This document shows positions 59,449-64,000 of a DNA stretch of 64,000 nt, one piece after another. Source of the stretch: NORP233 sp050186825 (GTDB lineage Bacteria > Planctomycetota > J058); contig JBFWYD010000029.1 of NCBI GenBank assembly GCA_050186825.1, positions 1 through 64,000 of the forward strand. The letters are read 5' to 3'. Every line of letters starts with the position of its first letter. The first letter of the stretch is position 1. The position numbers were made by a program, and so were the translations under genes. The notes under the pieces are model-generated. The model was not told the DNA's origin. It searched no databases and was given only the letters and a program-made list of their open reading frames with translations.

Positions 59449-61440
59449 CTACTTGGGCTCGACGAAGAGGTAGCCCACCATCTCGAGGTGCAGCGCCGAG
59501 CAGAACTCGGTGCAGTAGAAGGGAAAGACCCCGGCCTTGTCGGCCCTGAACCGGAACGTGAGGGCCTCGCCCGGCTCGATGCTGACGTTGATGTTGTAGC
59601 CGCCGACCGCGAGGCCGTGCGTCGCGTCCCGTGCGCGCTCGATGTTCGTCACGTGCCAGACCACCTCGTCGCCCTGCTTGACCTTCACGTGCTCGGGCGT
59701 CAAGTGGCTCCGCACCGCGGTCATCCACACCTCGGTCTTGCCCGGCGAGTTGACGATCCGCTCCTTGCTCGCGGTGACCGCGTTCTCGTCCACCTTGCCC
59801 GTCCCGGGGTTGAAGCCCACCTCGGGGTAGACCTCCCAGGCCTTGAGCTTGTCTGCCTTCATGATCTGAGCGTAGTGCGGCTCGCCGAAGCCCACCGGCA
59901 TGTCGTAGAGCAGCGGCATCTTGTCGCCCGGCTCGCCGATGTCGATGAGCTGGAAGTTCTGCGGCAGGAGCGGACCCACGTTCAGGAAGCGGTCGATGGA
60001 CCACTTGTTGAGCGAGACCAGGTACTTGCCATCCGGGCTGGCGGTGTCGCCCTCGGCAGCGGCGATGTGCCCCACGTTGTAGTGGACCTGCGTGGTAGTG
60101 ACCACCGTCCACTCCTTCTCCTTGTGCTTGCTCTGGTACGGGCCCCCCAGCGTCCAGCGCGCCACGCCCGGCACCAGGAACAGGCTGGTGTAGGCGTAGC
60201 CCTTGTCGTCGAACTGGGTGTGCAGGGGACCGAGGCCGACCTCGATCTGAGCGACCTTCACCGCATCGAAGTCCAGGATCGGGATGCCGTAGGAGTCCTT
60301 CTTGGCGCTCCCGGCCGCGATGGCGGCCTTGATCTTGTCGATCGAGTAGACGGTGACGTGGGGGTCGAGCTTGCCCGAGACGACCATGTACTCCCCGCCG
60401 GGGGTGACGTCGACGCCGTGAGGGCTCTTGGGCTCGGGGGCGAAGTGGAGCAGCCCCTCCTTCACGATCGTCTCCAGGGAGAGCACGTTGAAGCCCTTGA
60501 CCTTGGTGGTCTTGCCGGCCTCGAAGGCGGCCACGGTCTTCTTGAGGTCGATGATGTGCAAGTAGTCCATGTCGCGCTGCGAGGCCCCGGCCTCGAAGGG
60601 CACCTTGCCCTCTTGCCCCGCGCCGCCGGTCGCCATCTCGGTGTTGAACGAGTTCAGGAACACCCAGCCCTCGCTGACCCCCTTGCCCGCGTCGGCCAGG
60701 TCCTGCCAGTAGGGCGGCAGCTCCATGGCGAAGGACTTCTCGGGCAGGATTCGCCCCGACTTCCGGTCGAACTTCCAGAAGGTGATCATCCCGCGATAGG
60801 ACTTGGCGTAGTCGTCGATCGAGGCGTAGCTCCAGCCCAGGGGCGTGGCGTACTGGCCGCCCTCGATGACCCACTCGGTGTCCGGGGTCACCATGCAACC
60901 GCCGTGGTCGTTGATGGCGATCGGGTTCTTGATGATCTGCCTGGTCTCGAAGTCCCGCAGGTCGATGACCGCGACGCGGGCGTTCGCCTTGTCGTTGATG
61001 AAGCAGAACTCGCCGTCGTAGTCCCCCTTGGTCTCGCTGATGGCGGGGTGGTGCGTGTCGCCCCACAGGACTCGCTTGCCGTCGATGTTCCCGCCGGCCA
61101 GGACCTTCTCGGTCTCCTCCGATCCGAACCCGTAGCCCTGCCAGGGCTCCGGCGTGAACACGGCGACGGTCTTGAGCAGGCGCATCGAGGGGAGCCCGAT
61201 CACGAACAGCTGCCCCGAGTGTCCGCCCGACGCGAGCATCACGTACTCGTCGAGCTTGCCCGTGGGGACGTAGGTCTTGAGGGCCGCCCGGACGTCGTCG
61301 GGCGACAGCCCTCGCTCCTGAGAGATCTTGTCTAGGTCGGCCCCCATTCCGACCGCTGCGACGGTCTGTTGCTGCGGGTTCGGGCAGCCAGTCAGGGTGA
61401 GCGCCGAGGTCAGGCTCAGCGCGAGGGTGATCGCTCTCAT
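59449..61440 (-). CDS. nosZ: Nitrous-oxide reductase NosZ (clade II type), probable lipoprotein
   Basis: 663 residues. It reduces N2O to N2 in the periplasm. The N-terminal seven-bladed propeller holds CuZ histidines, for example in GDTHHPAIS. The C-terminal cupredoxin domain has the full CuA motif C-x3-C-x3-H-x2-M (Cys643, Cys647, His651, Met654) and an earlier ATHGLAV histidine. There is no twin-arginine motif: the signal (MRAITLALSLTSALTLTGC) is Sec-type, as in clade II, and ends in a lipobox, so the enzyme may be lipid-anchored. GGAGA precedes the ATG. It stands second in the nos operon, after a cytochrome c gene; no nosR or nosX is seen. Confidence 0.95.
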   Translation of the reverse strand: MRAITLALSLTSALTLTGCPNPQQQTVAAVGMGADLDKISQERGLSPDDVRAALKTYVPTGKLDEYVMLASGGHSGQLFVIGLPSMRLLKTVAVFTPEPWQGYGFGSEETEKVLAGGNIDGKRVLWGDTHHPAISETKGDYDGEFCFINDKANARVAVIDLRDFETRQIIKNPIAINDHGGCMVTPDTEWVIEGGQYATPLGWSYASIDDYAKSYRGMITFWKFDRKSGRILPEKSFAMELPPYWQDLADAGKGVSEGWVFLNSFNTEMATGGAGQEGKVPFEAGASQRDMDYLHIIDLKKTVAAFEAGKTTKVKGFNVLSLETIVKEGLLHFAPEPKSPHGVDVTPGGEYMVVSGKLDPHVTVYSIDKIKAAIAAGSAKKDSYGIPILDFDAVKVAQIEVGLGPLHTQFDDKGYAYTSLFLVPGVARWTLGGPYQSKHKEKEWTVVTTTQVHYNVGHIAAAEGDTASPDGKYLVSLNKWSIDRFLNVGPLLPQNFQLIDIGEPGDKMPLLYDMPVGFGEPHYAQIMKADKLKAWEVYPEVGFNPGTGKVDENAVTASKERIVNSPGKTEVWMTAVRSHLTPEHVKVKQGDEVVWHVTNIERARDATHGLAVGGYNINVSIEPGEALTFRFRADKAGVFPFYCTEFCSALHLEMVGYLFVEPK

Positions 61441-61659
61441 CAGGTCTCCAATGGGTTCGAGCAGGAGGTTCGGGGCTGGTCCGAAGGTTCTTACCGGACC
61501 GGACGGATCAGGGGGACGTGGGGCGCCTCGTCCTGGGGGCGTCCCAAGCTGGACTGGCGCAGAGGGGCCGCGGGCTCCTCGCGGCGGCGCGCGCGACGGC
61601 GAACGCGTGGGCCCGCGGCGACGGCGCCGCTCGGCGGCGCGCCGCCAGGGTCGCTGGAG

Positions 61660-62043
61660 CTAGGGATTGAGAGTACGCACGTAGCCGATGATGGCCTGGA
61701 TCTCCTCATCCTTGAGCGCTGGGTTGCCTGCCTTGGGCGGCATGGCGACCTTCGCGAGGTTGGCGGGGTCATCGGCCGCGCGACCCGCCTTGACGAAGGC
61801 GAGCAGGTCCGCATCGGACTTGCTCTTCACGAAGGCGTTGTTGTTCAGGTCGCGGCCGAGGTTCGGGAGCCCCTTCGCGTCCTGCCCGTGGCAGGCCGAG
61901 CAGGTGGCGAGGAAGAGCTTCTTGCCGTCGAGCTTCTTCCCCTCCTTCGCCGTGTTGGGGGGCGCGAAGGTCGGAGCGGTTCCTCGCGCGGGGCAGCCAA
62001 GGAGGAGCAGGGATGCGAGGAGCGCGCAGGTTCTCGAACTCAT
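61660..62043 (-). CDS. Small c-type cytochrome lipoprotein, first gene of the nos operon
   Basis: 127 residues from ATG 62043 with GGGAG 5 bases upstream. A lipoprotein signal (LLASLLLLGC) is followed by one haem-c site (CSACH) and an axial Met in MPPKAGNPAL. The end IIGYVRTLNP is typical of single-haem class I cytochromes. Its position 219 bases before nosZ suggests it passes electrons to NosZ, as nos-linked cytochromes do in clade II clusters. That partner role is inferred. Confidence 0.88.
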   Translation of the reverse strand: MSSRTCALLASLLLLGCPARGTAPTFAPPNTAKEGKKLDGKKLFLATCSACHGQDAKGLPNLGRDLNNNAFVKSKSDADLLAFVKAGRAADDPANLAKVAMPPKAGNPALKDEEIQAIIGYVRTLNP

Positions 62044-62319
62044 GAATCTCCCGTTCTTCGGTCCCGCGCGCGGCGGGACGCTTGAGGACGCCAGACCTGA
62101 AATCTTCTGCGCCGCCCGGCAGGGTTGCGCGGCTCTTCGGTCGGCAGACCTCTGGCGCGGAGAGCAAAACCAGGCCCGCAGCGACCTTTGCCTCAAGCCC
62201 CGCGTTCATTCTCGGAGGCGTCGCCCCCGTGGGAAGCGCTCACGCCGACGAGATGGAGAGGACCCTGGGTGGCCCGAGTCGAGTCTCGAGCCCGAGACTT
62301 GGAGCGCGGCGCCAGGCCC
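62044..62319. promoter_or_regulatory. Intergenic region at the head of the nos operon
   Basis: This 276-base space lies between the nos operon (leftward) and a rightward gene. A perfect hairpin GTCCCGC-GCGCG-GCGGGAC sits at 62061-62079, in the leader of the cytochrome gene. I see no clean FNR/NNR-type site (TTGAT-N4-ATCAA), so the oxygen or nitric-oxide control expected for nos genes is not visible. Confidence 0.35.
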
Positions 62320-63798
62320 GTGCATGAGACTCTCGCGCTGCGGCTGTGGTCCGCCTTCGGCAGCGCCGCCGCCTCCTCGACCAGCGCCGCGCTGGCGCTG
62401 GGCGCGGTCCTCCTCCTCGGCCTGCTCGCGCCGCCCGAGGCGCCGCCCCCGCCCGCCATGGAGGACGCTCGACCTGAGGCGAGGCCGTTGGCCTGGGTTG
62501 TCTCCTGGCCCCGAGCCCAGGAGAATCCTGCCGTGGGCCGCCCCGGTCAGAAGTCGAGCGTCGTGGAGTTGGTCCTCTGGGACGTGATCCTGGCGGGCGT
62601 CGCCGCGGGGCTCCTCTACTTCGACGCTCGACAGGGTGCAGACGCCCAGAGCAAGCACCCGCCGCCCGCGGCCAGCCCCAGCCCTAGCGCGAGCGCTAGC
62701 CCGAGCTCCAGCCCTGGGCCCAAGCCTGGGTTCAGCGCCACGCCCGAGCCCTCGCGCGCCGACCCGAGCGTGGCCGCGGCCGAGCAGGAGCTGCGACGGC
62801 TCCAGGAGGAGGCCAAGGGGCGGGGGGCCGCGGACGCGCTCCGGATCTACGAGGGCGCCTCGCCCGCGCTCCAGACGAGCGCCGCCTGGCGCCGCTTCTG
62901 GCCGGGCGAGCAGGAGCGGCTCCAGGCCGCCGCGCGCGGCGAGGCGCTGGCGCGCTGCCTGGTCCGCGAGCTGCAGGTCGCGGCGGACCTCGGGCGGCGC
63001 CAGCGCGTCGAGGCCCTGATCGCGGCCCTGCCCGCCGACGCCCGCGACCCGCAGCGCGACGAGCCCGCCTGGGCCGACCAGCAGCGCGCGCGCCCCAAGG
63101 GGCCGGTCGGGGGGACGGGGCTGCAGCTCGAGGGCTACGACCCGAACCTGACGAGCACCGCGGGGGAGCTGGCCACGGTGGTCGGCTGGAGCGGCGAGGC
63201 CGAGGCCAAGGCGATCCGGGTGGCCGCCGAGGACGCCCTGCTCGAGCTGACCACGCTGCTCGGGCGGCGCCTGCCGAAGCCGCTGGTGCTGGTGATGCTC
63301 AAGGAGGGCGCCAAGCCCCCGCCCAGCTTCGACGTGCTCAGCCGCGAGCGCCCGGGCGAGGAGCTCGCGGCGCGCGAGGAGCGGGGGGCCTGGCTCGCGG
63401 CGCGCTGGGGGGTGGAGCGGCTGCTGCCGGGCGGCGAGCGCTGGACCCGCGCCGCGCTGGTGCGCTACCTGGCCGGCTGCCTCCAGGCCGGCCCGAAGGC
63501 CGGGCTGAACGCCCTCGGCCGCGCGCAGGCGGCCCTGCTCGAGGCGCCCGACGGCACGGGCAACCTGCTGCTCGGGCTGGCCGCCCGCGGCCCGAACGCG
63601 CTCGCCGACCCGGCCGGGGCGCGCGCGGTGGGCCTGCTCCGCTTCGCGGCGGCGGAGCGGGAGGGCGCCGCGATCGAGCTCTGGCCCGCGCTGATCGCCG
63701 ACGCCCGCGGCGCCGGCGCGCTCTCGGGCTTCATGACGCCGGCGCGGGCCACCGGCCTCGAGGCCGCCTGGCGAGCCAGGCTGGAGGCGACACGATGA
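62320..63798 (+). CDS. Membrane-anchored protein of unknown function
   Basis: Up to 492 residues. Two hydrophobic segments lie near the N-terminus (about 18-37, then LVLWDVILAGVAAGLLYF at about 84), followed by a Pro/Ser linker (PSPSASASPSSSP) and a large Ala/Leu/Arg-rich soluble part. The latter (LQLEGYDPNLTSTAGELAT to TTLLGRRLPKPLVLVMLKEG) has no match I know. The frame has strongly coding third positions from 62320 on, so I took GTG 62320. GTG 62533, which has AGGAG 9 bases before it, is an alternative that keeps only the second helix. The stop overlaps the next ATG by 4 bases. Confidence 0.55.
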   Translation: MHETLALRLWSAFGSAAASSTSAALALGAVLLLGLLAPPEAPPPPAMEDARPEARPLAWVVSWPRAQENPAVGRPGQKSSVVELVLWDVILAGVAAGLLYFDARQGADAQSKHPPPAASPSPSASASPSSSPGPKPGFSATPEPSRADPSVAAAEQELRRLQEEAKGRGAADALRIYEGASPALQTSAAWRRFWPGEQERLQAAARGEALARCLVRELQVAADLGRRQRVEALIAALPADARDPQRDEPAWADQQRARPKGPVGGTGLQLEGYDPNLTSTAGELATVVGWSGEAEAKAIRVAAEDALLELTTLLGRRLPKPLVLVMLKEGAKPPPSFDVLSRERPGEELAAREERGAWLAARWGVERLLPGGERWTRAALVRYLAGCLQAGPKAGLNALGRAQAALLEAPDGTGNLLLGLAARGPNALADPAGARAVGLLRFAAAEREGAAIELWPALIADARGAGALSGFMTPARATGLEAAWRARLEATR

Positions 63799-64000
63799 CC
63801 CGGACCGCCCTGGCCCCGCTGCTGCTCGCGCTCCTCCACCTGGGGCTGCCCGCGGCGGCGCGCGCGCAGGTGGACTCGACCCAGTGGGAGGACCCCACGC
63901 TCGATGCCGCCGCCCGGGATGCCGATCTGATCGTGCTCGCCGAGGCGCTGGCCGTGGCCAAGAACGGGGCGGCCTACAAGGTGGTCCGCACGCTCAAGGG
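63795..64000 (+). CDS. Secreted protein, N-terminal part only
   Basis: ATG 63795 overlaps the previous stop (ATGA). The first 68 residues show a signal peptide (LLLALLHLGLPAAARAQ), then VDSTQWEDPTLDAAARDAD and VLAEALAVAKNGAAYKVVRTLKG. The window ends inside the gene. Such TLK-G endings with a variable secreted head are not enough to name a family. Confidence 0.7.
   Translation, partial: MTRTALAPLLLALLHLGLPAAARAQVDSTQWEDPTLDAAARDADLIVLAEALAVAKNGAAYKVVRTLK

Noticed and set aside
62080..62200. CTTGAGG and CCTCAAG about 100 bases apart, and CGCCAGA...TCTGGCG, as a possible regulator site for nos
   Set aside because: Spacing is too large for a normal operator and the words do not match the FNR/NNR consensus.
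1..64000. tRNA or rRNA genes in the gaps
   Set aside because: No cloverleaf with TTC-type arm and no rRNA-like sequence was noticed by eye; a covariance-model scan would be decisive.

Overview
The window is a very GC-rich bacterial chromosome segment. Third codon positions are almost all G or C, GTG and TTG starts are common, and neighbouring genes often overlap by 4 bases (ATGA or GTGA). Two multidomain Ser/Thr kinases with zinc ribbons, one with FHA and DUF4388-like domains, a nitrous-oxide reductase of the Sec-type (clade II) form, several lipoproteins and three heavy-metal RND pumps fit a Gram-negative bacterium. Planctomycetota or Myxococcota are the likeliest groups, but nothing here fixes the phylum. 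I see no rRNA, tRNA, CRISPR array or transposase gene.

Layout. 1-9.5 kb: housekeeping and signalling genes (an MnmE-like GTPase without the catalytic C-terminal tail, a gamma-carbonic-anhydrase-like protein, a TPR protein, a CoaB-Nudix fusion, a lipoprotein hydrolase, an FHA-kinase). 9.8-22.5 kb: two metal-efflux cassettes that converge. The rightward one carries nine copies of a Cys/His motif in its first proteins. The leftward one has RND pump, adaptor, outer-membrane factor and a Cys-rich small protein. The two pump genes overlap tail to tail in antisense. 23-27 kb: an MMPL/RND-type exporter, a Tat-exported amidohydrolase and a hypothetical gene. 27.3-35.7 kb: a third efflux cassette of the Cu/Ag (Cus) type, whose adaptor has a metal-binding domain and two DUF3347 domains. 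36-42.8 kb: leftward genes for a glycosyltransferase-like membrane protein, a LOG protein, a DUF2817 peptidase, a membrane protein, an acyl-CoA dehydrogenase and a phosphotransferase.

42.9-48.0 kb: an export locus. It has a 63-residue double-glycine-leader peptide with a Lys/Arg/Ser/His-rich tail, a 311-residue protein of unknown function, an HlyD-type adaptor and a C39-peptidase ABC exporter. It looks like a secretion or maturation system for a new basic peptide. 48.4-54.8 kb: a PDZ lipoprotein, a secreted esterase and a large TPR-kinase.

55-62 kb: a leftward nitrous-oxide reduction operon (cytochrome c, nosZ, nosB-like, a nosD-nosF fusion, nosY, nosL). The end of the window holds an unrecognised membrane-anchored protein and the start of a secreted protein.

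Intergenic spaces hold many palindromic repeats of two kinds: hexanucleotide arrays (CGTGCC, CGTGCT, CTCGGA) arranged as hairpins, and copies of an AACGCAAAGGCGC-type repeat.
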